Assembly (NCBI GenBank): GCA_025054955.1
Contig: JANWZE010000152.1
Coordinates: forward strand, 1-64,000
Length of the DNA stretch: 64,000 bases
Reading direction: 5' to 3'
DNA from: Blastocatellia bacterium
Lineage (GTDB): Bacteria > Acidobacteriota > Blastocatellia > HR10 > J050
In this document: positions 35,386 to 43,032 of the stretch, in pieces
Layout of the letters: each line of letters opens with the position of its first letter
Position numbering within the stretch: the stretch's first letter is position 1
Made by a program: the position numbers and the translations under genes
Notes under the pieces: generated by a model
Seen by the model: the letters and a program-made list of their open reading frames with translations, nothing else
What the model was told of the DNA's origin: nothing
Databases searched by the model: none

Positions 35386-35477
35386 CAGTGAGTTTGTCTT
35401 GGGAGCGCACGCATGCAGCGTGCATCAGCCCGCAAGGATGCGGAGCCCCCAAGCTAAAGGCAATTGAAAATCGCTCT
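35386..35477 (-). repeat. Dispersed palindromic repeat, copy A
   Basis: On the minus strand it begins AGCGATTTTCAATTGCCTTT, followed by TTGCGGGCTGATGCACGCTG. It matches copies at 38209-38312 and 62813-62913. Its far end has lost the AAATCGCT inverted terminus. It lies directly beyond the transposase remnant. Confidence 0.8.
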
Positions 35478-35504
35478 AAGAGTTTGCTTCCGACAAAACG
35501 GCAA

Positions 35505-35558
35505 CCGTTGGCACTTTTCCTCCATGGGCGATCTCATCGGGAAAACCGCTGCCAACGG
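35505..35558. repeat. Inverted repeat beside the second cassette gene
   Basis: CCGTTGGC (35505-35512) and GCCAACGG (35551-35558) are perfect inverted copies, and the inner TTTTCC/GGGAAAA also pair approximately. It sits just beyond the 3' end of the truncated cassette gene, where an attC would be expected, but the core boxes do not fit GTTRRRY, so it may be a decayed site or a simple hairpin. Confidence 0.45.
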
Positions 35559-35588
35559 ATGAAAGGTTCCAACGGATAGAAAAATCAG

Positions 35589-35876
35589 TTAGCACGTTTC
35601 GGCGATTCGTTTCCAGTGATGTTCGGTTCTGCTGTCATACGCGTACAGAAATCCGGGACGGGCCGCGTGGCTGTAGCCGGCGCACAGCCGCCGGCCGACC
35701 AACCGCCCTGCCAAGATGACCGCCAGAAGCATGAAAGGAGCTTCGATCAGCTCCGCCGTCCGCACACCGAGGCGTGGCTCCAACCACACAACGCAGATCG
35801 GACCGAGAGCAAACCCGACGCCGAACACGATAGCGATATAGGTCGCGGACGGTTTCACCCACCGCAGTACGTTCAA
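35589..35876 (-). pseudogene. Truncated small membrane-protein gene of an integron cassette
   Basis: A TTG-started 95-aa frame begins 33 bp after the attC site. Residues 1-65 look genuine: two hydrophobic segments (YIAIVFGVGFALGPICVVWL and ELIEAPFMLLAVILAGRLV). They resemble a small membrane family often seen in mobile gene cassettes. From about residue 66 the translation (CAGYSHAARPGFLYAYDSR) is no longer hydrophobic and lacks the further helices expected, so a frameshift or truncation is likely. Family resemblance is from memory. Confidence 0.5.
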
Positions 35877-35908
35877 TCGCGGCTCGCAGTGCCGACCACC
35901 GGTTCGTC

Positions 35909-35974
35909 GCGCCTAACGGCTCGCGTTCCAGCCGCAGCATGGAACATTGTTGGCTGGAAACGCTTGTTAGGCGC
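35909..35974 (-). repeat. Integron attC recombination site
   Basis: 66-bp imperfect palindrome. Outer boxes GCGCCTAAC (35909-35917) and GTTAGGCGC (35966-35974) match RYYYAAC/GTTRRRY. The inner boxes GCGTTCCAGCC and GGCTGGAAACGC pair perfectly except for one extra A, the extrahelical base that gives attC its polarity. A central ~18-base loop completes the structure. It lies immediately after the hicA end on the minus strand, as expected for the 3' end of a hicBA cassette. Confidence 0.88.
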
Positions 35975-35997
35975 AATCCCAATTGGGAAGCTGCGAA

Positions 35998-36222
35998 TCA
36001 TCTGTACTTCAACAACTCTTCTAAGGCAACTCCGATGTCTTTGGCTATCTACCGTAGCAGAATCGGTGAAATGTCTCGTCCTTTGTGAAAAGGGACGGTT
36101 GTACTCCGACCATCTGGATGCCGATACTGCTTGTGTGAACCTCTTTGGCGCACTTGAACAAAGCCAAGTTTTTCCAAGATTGCTACTACTTCGTGAGGCT
36201 TGAGAAGGGGGTACTTACCCAT
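35998..36222 (-). pseudogene. hicA: hicA toxin gene with premature amber codon
   Basis: HicA is the mRNA-interferase toxin of the HicAB toxin-antitoxin pair. The minus-strand frame begins MGKYPLLKPHEVVAILEKLG and carries the family's catalytic His in RQRGSHKQY and HPDGRSTTVPFHKGRDI. Codon 58 is TAG (36049-36051), where related proteins usually have Gln (LLRQIAKDIG). After the stop the frame continues correctly (IAKDIGVALEELLKYR) to a TGA at 35998-36000, giving 74 residues if read through. The start is two bases after the hicB stop. It is probably inactivated or shortened, although the catalytic His lies before the stop. Confidence 0.82.
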
Positions 36223-36224
36223 TG

Positions 36225-36434
36225 TTAGGCAACCATCACCATTTGTGTACCAATGAATTCGGCTTCCAGCACTGGCTCACCATCCTCCAGCAGCATTTCA
36301 ATGACTTCGCGGAGGTTTTTTTGTAGTTCATCCAGTGTTTCTGCTTGCGTGTGAGCACCTGGGAAACCTGGCACATAGCCAATGTACAAACCAGTATCAG
36401 GACACTTTTCAACAACCGCTGGAAAAATTCTCAT
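36225..36434 (-). CDS. hicB: HicB-type antitoxin
   Basis: 69-aa antitoxin with the partial RNase H-like HicB fold (FPAVVEKCPDTGLYIGYVPGFPGAHTQAETLDELQKNLREVIEML). GGAGG lies eight bases before the ATG at 36434; the longer frame to 36470 is not needed. The C-terminus has no helix-turn-helix domain, as in the short HicB class. The gene order hicB-hicA and the location between a GTTGGGC core (minus strand, 36478-36484) and an attC show a gene cassette. It is intact although its toxin is not. Confidence 0.85.
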   Translation of the reverse strand: MRIFPAVVEKCPDTGLYIGYVPGFPGAHTQAETLDELQKNLREVIEMLLEDGEPVLEAEFIGTQMVMVA

Positions 36435-36477
36435 ATTGTCCACCTCCATTGCAATTCTACATCGTGACACCCCTTGC

Positions 36478-36484
36478 GCCCAAC
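36478..36484 (-). other. Cassette boundary core site (attI- or attC-like)
   Basis: On the minus strand this reads GTTGGGC (GTTRRRY), 44 bases before the hicB start, flanked by GC as at the attC. It marks the 5' boundary of the hicBA cassette. The bases up to the intI remnant could be attI, but no attI sequence is recognised. A TTTAGGC...GCCTAAA hairpin lies at about 36521-36546. Confidence 0.5.
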
Positions 36485-36645
36485 TCCTGATTAGACAGTT
36501 TCTATTATCACCTTTAGGCCGCGTTCTAGCAGCCTAAAACTCCAGTGTTGCTTCTCACATTCTGTGCTGCCAATGATCTCATCTTGTTTTTCCAGCTTCT
36601 TCGGAGTGTTATATGGTTTCCACACAGCACACCGTTGCATTCCGG

Positions 36646-37173
36646 TTACAACGTGTCAACCGGACTGCGAACGCCTTTTCCACCACGGTTCAACACGTGC
36701 GTGTAGATCATCGTCATCAGCACATCCTTGTGGCCGACAAACTCTTGCACCACCCCGGTGCCATAGCCCGCTTCGATCAGATGCATGCCAAATGAATGTC
36801 TCAGTGTGTGACAGGTTGCCCTTTTTGTCAATCCTGCCTTCTCCACGGCCTGCTCGAACGCCTTTTGCAAGGATACGAGCTTCGCGCTATCGAAGCTTGC
36901 CATTCGCGCCTTCTCAATTGCCCGCTTGAACGCCTTTTGCACGATGGACTCATCAACGTGATGGCGCTCTTGCTCACTCCTCCAGCAATTCTTCCGCGGA
37001 TGCCTCTGCCGCAACATCCACTGCCAGCGCCATTCACCAGAGGCGTTTGGATACTTCCGATCCAGTGCATCGGGCAATGGAACCAAACCACCGGCCACTG
37101 CCAGCCGCCACTTTGTCCGCCCAAGCGATGACCGGCTGTGTGCAACATCCCCATGGGCTGCCAGTTTCGTCAT
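36646..37173 (-). pseudogene. Truncated integron integrase (IntI-like)
   Basis: C-terminal part of a tyrosine recombinase of the integron type: [73 protein letters not shown] and GVRSPVDTL. Box II (HxLRH) and the Tyr are present. The N-terminal core-binding region and the first catalytic Arg are missing. An internal duplication ([13 protein letters not shown] / [13 protein letters not shown]) interrupts the box II region, and the WVFP-type segment is altered. The first ~28 residues of the frame are not homologous. It lies in the same direction as the cassettes, which are beyond its 3' end. Confidence 0.85.
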
Positions 37174-37567
37174 AAAACCTCATTTGCGACCCGCTACTGC
37201 CATCGGTGTGCGTTCAACACTTCAGATGGTCGCGATGCTAGCCAGTGGCTATAACAAAGTCAAGCGTTGACCTGTACACTTGCACCAACCGGTCGCGCAG
37301 GTCCTCTCACCTACTCCCACAGACTGACGTGGAAGGTTGTGTTCATGGTGATTTCCTTTCTCCAGATCAAGCCAATTGGGGTCGCGTGGGAGAGGTTGGC
37401 CGCGGCAGTAGTTCATCATGAGCAATGATAGCGAGCGTCGTGAGCGTGAGCCTGCATGGCTGGCCATACGATTTTTGAAAATTGAACACTGTTCACTTTC
37501 TTCTGGCCTGTCGGTGTAGTAAGCTACGCGCGGCCCGAAATCCAAAATCTCTTCTAAAGGAGGAACT
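37174..37567. other. Gene-free stretch after the intI remnant
   Basis: About 390 bp in which the missing 5' part of intI should lie but is not recognisable in any frame. The last bases carry AAAGGAGG for the next gene. GAACACTGTTC (a short palindrome) occurs near 37482 but its half-site spacing does not fit a known LexA box. Confidence 0.5.
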
Positions 37568-38068
37568 ATGCAGAACAATCGAAGCTTTGCCGTTGCCGTC
37601 ACCATTACAATTGGCCTGGTCGCCTTAGCAGCCGTGTTGTGGTTGTCCAATCAACGACTGGCTCATTCAGCCGCGGCTGAACCGTTCCAAGGCGCACCGG
37701 CCACGGGCGGCGCCGTTAACGCGAGCAACAACGTCTCAACCGGATCAGGTGCTTTCGTGGACATCCCCAATATGTCCATCACTACATCGTTCATTCGCAC
37801 AGGTGATCTTCTGATCACGTTCTCAGCCGAGTCTTTTGTCAGCAACGCTGCCACGCGATTGCAGGTACGCTGCCTCGTTGACGGCAATGTGATCCCACCG
37901 AATGAATTGACGTTTGATTCAACAACCACTCGTGAAGCGCACTCGATGAGTTTCCTTGCCCAGAACGTCGGTTTAGGCCCTCACCAGATTCGCATGCAGT
38001 GGCGCCAAACCGGTGGTGGAACGGTGACGGTTGACGAACGGAACCTGTCATACGCCAATGTGAATTAG
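37568..38068 (+). CDS. Small secreted or membrane-anchored protein, unknown
   Basis: 166-aa protein with AAAGGAGG just before the ATG. It has an N-terminal hydrophobic segment (SFAVAVTITIGLVALAAVLWL) that could be a signal peptide or anchor. The remaining ~130 residues are Ser/Thr/Asn-rich with a beta-strand pattern (FVDIPNMSITTSFIRTGDLLITFSAESF, VRCLVDGNVIPPNELTF), like a small jelly-roll domain. No family is recognised. It stands alone at the right border of the accessory region. Confidence 0.7.
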   Translation: MQNNRSFAVAVTITIGLVALAAVLWLSNQRLAHSAAAEPFQGAPATGGAVNASNNVSTGSGAFVDIPNMSITTSFIRTGDLLITFSAESFVSNAATRLQVRCLVDGNVIPPNELTFDSTTTREAHSMSFLAQNVGLGPHQIRMQWRQTGGGTVTVDERNLSYANVN

Positions 38069-38566
38069 AACCGCTCGAAATTCTTTGGTTCACCACTGAA
38101 CTCCTCAACCAGCAAGGGATTGTTCGATTAACGCAGAGGTCATTAATCACACGAGCTGAGTGAGACCATGCTCCAATGAGTTAATCTTCAATCCCTCCCA
38201 ATCACCTAAAGCGATTTTCAATTGCACTTAGCCTGGTTGCCCCGCATCTTGTTGCGGGCTGATGCACGCTGCAAGCCGCGCGCCCTAGCGTAAACTCATT
38301 CACAAATCGCTCTCATCGAGCGTTGGATGGATTGCGACATCGTGACGCGAAGCCGCTGCTCAGCGGTGAGCTGAGCGCGCAACACCACAATGCTGTGGAT
38401 TCAGACCTGACGAACGAGAGGGTCAAGGCATCCTCAGCTTCAAGCTGAACGAGCAACAACCCTTGCTTGTGGAGTCAAATTGTCAGCCGTTGCCATTGTG
38501 ATGCTCATTGGTCAGGCAGCAATCGTCGGTCAAGCGGGTTGTGGGTGCATAAGCGTTTCCCTGTTA
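38069..38566. other. Gap holding dispersed repeat copy B
   Basis: About 500 bp without a gene. Copy B of the palindromic repeat occupies 38209-38312. A small dyad GCTCAGCGGTGAGC lies near 38360. Nothing else was seen. Confidence 0.6.
38209..38312 (+). repeat. Dispersed palindromic repeat, copy B
   Basis: Starts AGCGATTTTCAATTGCACTT and ends CACAAATCGCTC, so its termini are inverted copies (AGCGATTT/AAATCGCT). Internal dyads include CCCGCAT...TTGCGGG and GCACGCTGCAAG. It matches copies A and C over most of its ~100 bp. Confidence 0.88.
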
Positions 38567-40054
38567 TCACCCGGACGTTTGAACTTCCGAGCGTGAGGCA
38601 GCCGCGGCCCTGGGTTGCATCGCCGGCAGATAAGAGAGTCCAACACACAACAGCAGATTGACGACCCAGCCAATAAGCCCAGCATGAAAACCGGCCAATT
38701 TTGGATAGCCAGCCGCTGCTAAACCGAGCGACAGTCCAACACCAACCACCATGCCGGTCAAGGCAGCGCGCGCGGTCAAGCGCGGCCAGAGCAAGCTCAG
38801 GATGAACATGGGCGACACTTGCGCCAACACTTCCATCTTCAGCTCCGTCAAGCCCCACAAAGTGATACGCGGCACGAGTGCCAACAGGATCAGGACGCCG
38901 ACGATACCCCACGATAGGTATTTGCCAATTCGTGTCAGCCGCTCTTCGGGAGCGTGTTTGAGCACGGTTTTGCCGAGGCAGTCCTTGGCAAGGATGGATG
39001 ACAAGCTAAGCAGCACTGAATCGGCAGTGGACATGATTGCAGCGAGTGTGCCGGTGAAAACAAGCGCGCCCATCACGTACATCCACGGCGACTGATGAGC
39101 CCATTCCCGCACCAGCAGCGGCATGACTTGATCGGCGGCCACGCCTTTCAAACTGGCGAAGTGCGGAATGCTCAAGATGCCGATCAAATAAACCACCAAC
39201 ATGGTCACCAGCGGCATGAAGACCATCATGCTGAGCGAGCGTTTCAGCGTGGTTGCATTGCGTGCAGCATAGATGCGCTGAATGGCTTGCGGATAGACAG
39301 CGGCAGAAAAACCGACAAGCAACGTCGTGCTCAACCACGTGCTGCACATTTCAAGTGAAGGCACGGCCGCCTTGTGTGGTTGATGCGCCATAATCCATTC
39401 GGTGGTCACACGCAAATGATCTGGTCCGGGCGTAGCCGCGATTAACATACCAAGCAGCCCGATCAGCAGCATCAAGCCTTGCACACAATCGGTCCACGCT
39501 ACCGCCCGCATGCCGCCCATTGTCTCGTACATGGCAACCGTCAATGTGAGAACCACCACGCCAACCCAGTAGGGCACGGCATTGCCTGATAATCCGGCCA
39601 CGACATGTCCCATGGCCATCAGTTGGGCCAGCAGGTAATTGGAGAGCGTGATGACAAACAACCCATTGGCGAACCACGTCAAGGCCGGTGAACCAAAGCG
39701 GTGCTCAATCCAATCCCCCGGTGTGACGTAATTGTATTGCTTGGCCAGGCGGTGCAAGCGTGGCGCAAACAGCAAATAGATGACGATGATGGCCATCATG
39801 AAGCCGACGCTCATGATCCAGGCGTAGCCGATCCGGTAGGCTTCGCCCGGATATCCGACTAGCGCGTTGCCACTGTACTGGGTCGCATAGAGCGTCAGAA
39901 AGAGCACAAATGGGCCCAGCGTTTTTCCCGCCAAATAAAAATCCGTCAGCGAGTGATTGCGGCGCGCACGCCGAGCGACATAGCCGGCTACCACCATCAT
40001 GAGTAAGTAGAGGCCGATCACCACGGCCACGCCCCAGCCGAAAGTAAGGTTCAT
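38567..40054 (-). CDS. Sodium:solute symporter (SSS family)
   Basis: 495-aa inner-membrane transporter with about 13 hydrophobic segments. Family signs are SLTDFYLAGKTLGPFVLFLTLYAT split near residue 35, GYPGEAYRIGYAW, the GGMRAVAWTDCVQG segment and TGTLAAIMSTADSVLLSLSSILAKD (sodium-site Ser/Thr). It probably imports an organic acid or similar solute with sodium; the substrate is not readable. Its start overlaps by four bases the stop of the small upstream membrane gene, the same pairing seen for PanF/YhdT-type systems. Confidence 0.9.
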   Translation of the reverse strand: MNLTFGWGVAVVIGLYLLMMVVAGYVARRARRNHSLTDFYLAGKTLGPFVLFLTLYATQYSGNALVGYPGEAYRIGYAWIMSVGFMMAIIVIYLLFAPRLHRLAKQYNYVTPGDWIEHRFGSPALTWFANGLFVITLSNYLLAQLMAMGHVVAGLSGNAVPYWVGVVVLTLTVAMYETMGGMRAVAWTDCVQGLMLLIGLLGMLIAATPGPDHLRVTTEWIMAHQPHKAAVPSLEMCSTWLSTTLLVGFSAAVYPQAIQRIYAARNATTLKRSLSMMVFMPLVTMLVVYLIGILSIPHFASLKGVAADQVMPLLVREWAHQSPWMYVMGALVFTGTLAAIMSTADSVLLSLSSILAKDCLGKTVLKHAPEERLTRIGKYLSWGIVGVLILLALVPRITLWGLTELKMEVLAQVSPMFILSLLWPRLTARAALTGMVVGVGLSLGLAAAGYPKLAGFHAGLIGWVVNLLLCVGLSYLPAMQPRAAAASRSEVQTSG

Positions 40055-40347
40055 GATGGTTCCTCCTGCCGGCGTGATGCACTGTTCGCCTCGTCATCAT
40101 CTTTCCAGTAACGATGCACCACAAAGGCCGTGAAGCACGCGATGCCAATGGTGGCAAGTAATGAGACGACGACCCAATAAGGCAGTCCAAACCAAATCGG
40201 CGGCGTTGAATCTGACGGCAAATACCAGGGAATGGCCACTGCAAACAGCGCGAGGTACACCAACCAAATCCAACGCCGTTGAACCAAGCCACTATCGGCG
40301 CGGCCGGTTGCTGAAGAAAAAATAGGATGTTGGTTCTGATCGTTCAT
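40051..40347 (-). CDS. Small two-helix membrane protein (DUF3311-like)
   Basis: 98 aa with two hydrophobic segments (WIWLVYLALFAVAIPWYL and YWVVVSLLATIGIACFTAFVV) joined by a short loop containing FGLPYW, and a charged C-terminus. Proteins of this kind (DUF3311/DUF997-like) are commonly encoded just upstream of SSS symporters. The stop overlaps the symporter start (ATGA), so the two are translationally coupled and probably form one transport system. Confidence 0.75.
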   Translation of the reverse strand: MNDQNQHPIFSSATGRADSGLVQRRWIWLVYLALFAVAIPWYLPSDSTPPIWFGLPYWVVVSLLATIGIACFTAFVVHRYWKDDDEANSASRRQEEPS

Positions 40348-40570
40348 GCCACAGTCAACAAGTCGGGACTATCGTGAGCGCAACGGTCAACTTTCATCAT
40401 CCGTACCGTCAATTTTTCCAGAAGCTCCTTAAGCTCCTTGCCGGATTGTTCTGTGAAGCGCCATGCTCAACCTTTATCATCGGTGACGCCAGCGCTGAAG
40501 CTAATTGCTACTGTTCGCCGTCCACGATTGACCGATCGTGAGCGCAGTGCCTTTGCCGCAACGATGTGGC

Positions 40571-41173
40571 TTAACGTCCTTCTGACCAGGGCGGCGTCAC
40601 TTTGTTCATGCGGGCGTAGGCGATGGATTGTCCCAGATGCTCGTGCATGTGGTTGAGCAGAATCATCAGCGCCTCACGATGGGTGCTATCGCGGCCAAAC
40701 AGCTTGACTGCTTTGTCCATATCGGCGTCAGACATCTTCATGACCGATTTGCGCACATGATCGAACGAGGCCTTCAGCGTGTCGAGCACTTTATTCTTAT
40801 CGGTCACCTTTTCCATCTCGCGGCCCGGCATGGTTCCTTCCGGCGGCGCAATGCCGAGCGCGCGCAGGATGAAGAAATTGGCGGCTGCCAGATGCATATA
40901 CACCTCGCTAATAGAGCGCACCCCCTCTGCCGGACGCCATGTGTATTTATCGGCTGACACAGCATCAGCAAGCTTGACAACTTTCGCTTGGACGTCGTCA
41001 ATTTGCCGCAGGTATTCAGCGCGGAATCCGCCGACCTGGGATGGTTCTGGCACAACTTTTTTCTCAGGCATCGGCTGCGTGGCCGGCGCTGTTTTATCCT
41101 GAGCTAATCCGATGGCGACGCTGCCAACGAGCAGTAGAGTGAAGGCAAAGATCAGTTGGCAAAAATCTCTCAT
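40571..41173 (-). CDS. Exported DinB-family protein
   Basis: 200-aa protein with a signal peptide (LIFAFTLLLVGSVAIGLAQ) and a DinB/YfiT four-helix bundle. The putative metal ligands are in VYMHLAAANFF and LLNHMHEHLGQSIAYARMN. GGGAGGATC lies just before the ATG. Most DinB proteins are cytoplasmic thiol-dependent enzymes; an exported version is typical of Acidobacteriota and relatives from memory. The substrate is unknown. It is divergent from htpX and separated from the symporter pair by ~220 bp. Confidence 0.85.
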   Translation of the reverse strand: MRDFCQLIFAFTLLLVGSVAIGLAQDKTAPATQPMPEKKVVPEPSQVGGFRAEYLRQIDDVQAKVVKLADAVSADKYTWRPAEGVRSISEVYMHLAAANFFILRALGIAPPEGTMPGREMEKVTDKNKVLDTLKASFDHVRKSVMKMSDADMDKAVKLFGRDSTHREALMILLNHMHEHLGQSIAYARMNKVTPPWSEGR

Positions 41174-41288
41174 GCGATCCTCCCGCTACACGGTTGATTG
41201 AAAACCCGAGAGGCGACATTGTACTGCCCTTACCGGATGCCGACAAGCAAGCCTGCCCTACCCGGATGCCAATCGGCAATGACTGGTG

Positions 41289-41294
41289 TATAAT
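41289..41294 (+). promoter_or_regulatory. -10 box upstream of htpX
   Basis: Consensus TATAAT 50 bases before the htpX start; no good -35 at 16-18 bases. Suggestive only. Confidence 0.35.
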
Positions 41295-41344
41295 CATAGC
41301 CGGACACTGAGCATCGAAGGAGAGAACAAAATAGGGGGCAGTTG

Positions 41345-42199
41345 ATGGGGAATAATTTGAAAACGGCGCTGCTGCTGGGATTGATGACAGGCTTGTTCAT
41401 TCTCGGCGGCGATCTGATTGCTGGTCAGGAGGGCATGGTGGCAGCGTTGGTCATGGCTGCCATGATGAATCTGGGCGCATACTTTTTCTCTGATAAACTT
41501 GCGTTGGCGGCTTATCGCGCGCAGCCGGTCAGCGAGCGGCAGTTGCCCGAAGTGTACGCCATCATGAGAGGGTTGGTCGAGCGAAACAGGTTGATCATGC
41601 CGCGAATTTACCTGATTCCGAGCCAGTCGCCCAATGCTTTTGCCACCGGACGCAGCCCGCAGAACGCGGTGGTGGCCGTCACGCAGGGCTTGTTACAGAT
41701 GCTGGACCGAGACGAATTGGAGGGCGTCTTAGCTCACGAGCTGGCACACGTGCAGAATCGTGACATCCTGATTCAATCCATTGCAGCCACCGTTGCCGGG
41801 GCGTTGACGATGTTAGCCCGTATGTTTTACTTCACGGGTGGCCGACGCGGTGGCAGTCGCAGCGCGCTGGGTCCACTGGGCGGCATGCTGTTTTTGTTGC
41901 TGGCCCCGCTGGCAGCGATGCTGGTGCAAATGGCCATTTCGCGGGCGCGCGAGTTTGAGGCTGACGCTACTGGCGCGCGATTGGCCGGCAGTCCCTACGG
42001 GCTGGCTCGGGCGCTGGAAAAGCTGGAGCGTGGGGCAACACAAATTCCTATGCACAACGCCAATCCCGCCACAGCGCACATGATGATTGTCAGCCCATTG
42101 CGCGGCGATGGCCTGATGTCGCTGTTTCGCACACATCCTCCCACACGTGATCGTATCGAGCGACTGATCGGTCATGCGCCCCAATCAATGTGGGAGTAA
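41345..42199 (+). CDS. htpX: HtpX-type membrane zinc metalloprotease
   Basis: M48 membrane protease (284 aa) for quality control of inner-membrane proteins. Two N-terminal hydrophobic segments precede IYLIPSQSPNAFATGRSPQNAVVAVTQGLL, the catalytic HELAH in VLAHELAHVQNRD, another hydrophobic stretch, and the third zinc ligand region SRAREFEADATGARLAG. It ends with FRTHPPTRDRIERL. The ATG at 41345 has GGGGG upstream; a TTG one codon before is less likely. It leads a stress-type cluster with grpE and a ClpC-like gene. Confidence 0.93.
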   Translation: MGNNLKTALLLGLMTGLFILGGDLIAGQEGMVAALVMAAMMNLGAYFFSDKLALAAYRAQPVSERQLPEVYAIMRGLVERNRLIMPRIYLIPSQSPNAFATGRSPQNAVVAVTQGLLQMLDRDELEGVLAHELAHVQNRDILIQSIAATVAGALTMLARMFYFTGGRRGGSRSALGPLGGMLFLLLAPLAAMLVQMAISRAREFEADATGARLAGSPYGLARALEKLERGATQIPMHNANPATAHMMIVSPLRGDGLMSLFRTHPPTRDRIERLIGHAPQSMWE

Positions 42200-42220
42200 T
42201 TCTATCTGAGCGAGGCTCGC

Positions 42221-42892
42221 ATGGAGAATCATCCTATGGAACCAACCAATCCAACGAATGGACGTGAACGATCGAGCATCAACGGAGACGCCGGAGATGA
42301 CAAACCACGAGTGGTAGATAAGCGTCGTTTCCGGCGATTGCTTGACGAGGATGTACCGACGGGCGAGCTGTTGCCGGAACCGCCGCGGTACCCGTCATAC
42401 GTTGAAGAACTCCAGAGCAAGTTGCAGGCCGGCGAAGCGCGGCTACTGGAATACGCCGAACAGATGCGGCAGGCGCGTCAGCAAATGGATGCCGAACTGG
42501 AGGCCATTCGAGAGCGGTTGCGCCGCAACATGCAAGAGCAAGTGGAGCAAAGCAAGAGCCAGTTTGTCGGGCCGATGCTGGATGTGTTGGACAATCTCAA
42601 GCGGGCCATTGAAGCGGCTGAAGCGACGCGCAATTTTGACGCTCTGTTGGATGGCTTGAAAGTTACCGCGGCGATGTTTGAGCGGCACCTGCAAGCCTTC
42701 GGCGTCGTGTTGATCGGCTCTCCCGGCGAGCCATTCGATCCACGGTTTCACGAAGCCGTTGAATCGGTGGCGGTCGAGCCGGAACGCGACGGACAGATCG
42801 TCGAGGTGATACAGCCAGGCTATCGGCTCGGCGATGCCGTGCTCATCCGTCCGGCGCGCGTGCGTGTCGGGCAGTGCAGCCACACAGAGTGA
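42221..42892 (+). CDS. grpE: Nucleotide exchange factor GrpE
   Basis: DnaK co-chaperone that drives ADP release. 223 aa. A disordered, charged N-terminus (~70 residues) precedes a long coiled coil (YVEELQSKLQAGEARLLEYAEQMRQ), a helical bundle and the C-terminal beta domain PFDPRFHEAVESVAVEPERDGQIVEVIQPGYRLGD...RPARVRVG. An alternative ATG at 42236 has GGAG nine bases upstream and would remove five residues. It follows htpX by 21 bp. dnaK and dnaJ are not in the window. Confidence 0.92.
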   Translation: MENHPMEPTNPTNGRERSSINGDAGDDKPRVVDKRRFRRLLDEDVPTGELLPEPPRYPSYVEELQSKLQAGEARLLEYAEQMRQARQQMDAELEAIRERLRRNMQEQVEQSKSQFVGPMLDVLDNLKRAIEAAEATRNFDALLDGLKVTAAMFERHLQAFGVVLIGSPGEPFDPRFHEAVESVAVEPERDGQIVEVIQPGYRLGDAVLIRPARVRVGQCSHTE

Positions 42893-43007
42893 GGAGCGAT
42901 GAAACACGTCACCCATGGTGACAAACCATCGAGCCAGCGCGCCAGGCGCACGCGCTGCGGCGTCGGCCTGAGCAAAATTTCAGCTTTTATGTTTTCTCTT
43001 TTGCTTT

Positions 43008-43013
43008 TATAAT
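43008..43013 (+). promoter_or_regulatory. Consensus -10 just upstream of the Clp unfoldase gene
   Basis: TATAAT at 43008-43013 after an AT-rich, pyrimidine-rich tract. Transcription from here would start almost at the GGAGG site (43020-43024), giving an unusually short leader. The -35 is poor (TTTTAT). Confidence 0.3.
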
Positions 43014-43032
43014 ACCGGCGGAGGTTGCACCG

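Noticed and set aside
36521-36546. TTTAGGC...GCCTAAA hairpin near hicB as a second attC
   Set aside because: The arms do not contain GTTRRRY/RYYYAAC cores and the loop is too short for paired L boxes; it is more likely a simple hairpin.
37480-37492. GAACACTGTTC as a possible LexA box
   Set aside because: The half-sites are three bases apart, not four, and no SOS gene follows.
42893-43032. CIRCE operator before the Clp unfoldase gene
   Set aside because: No TTAGCACTC-N9-GAGTGCTAA or close variant was found.
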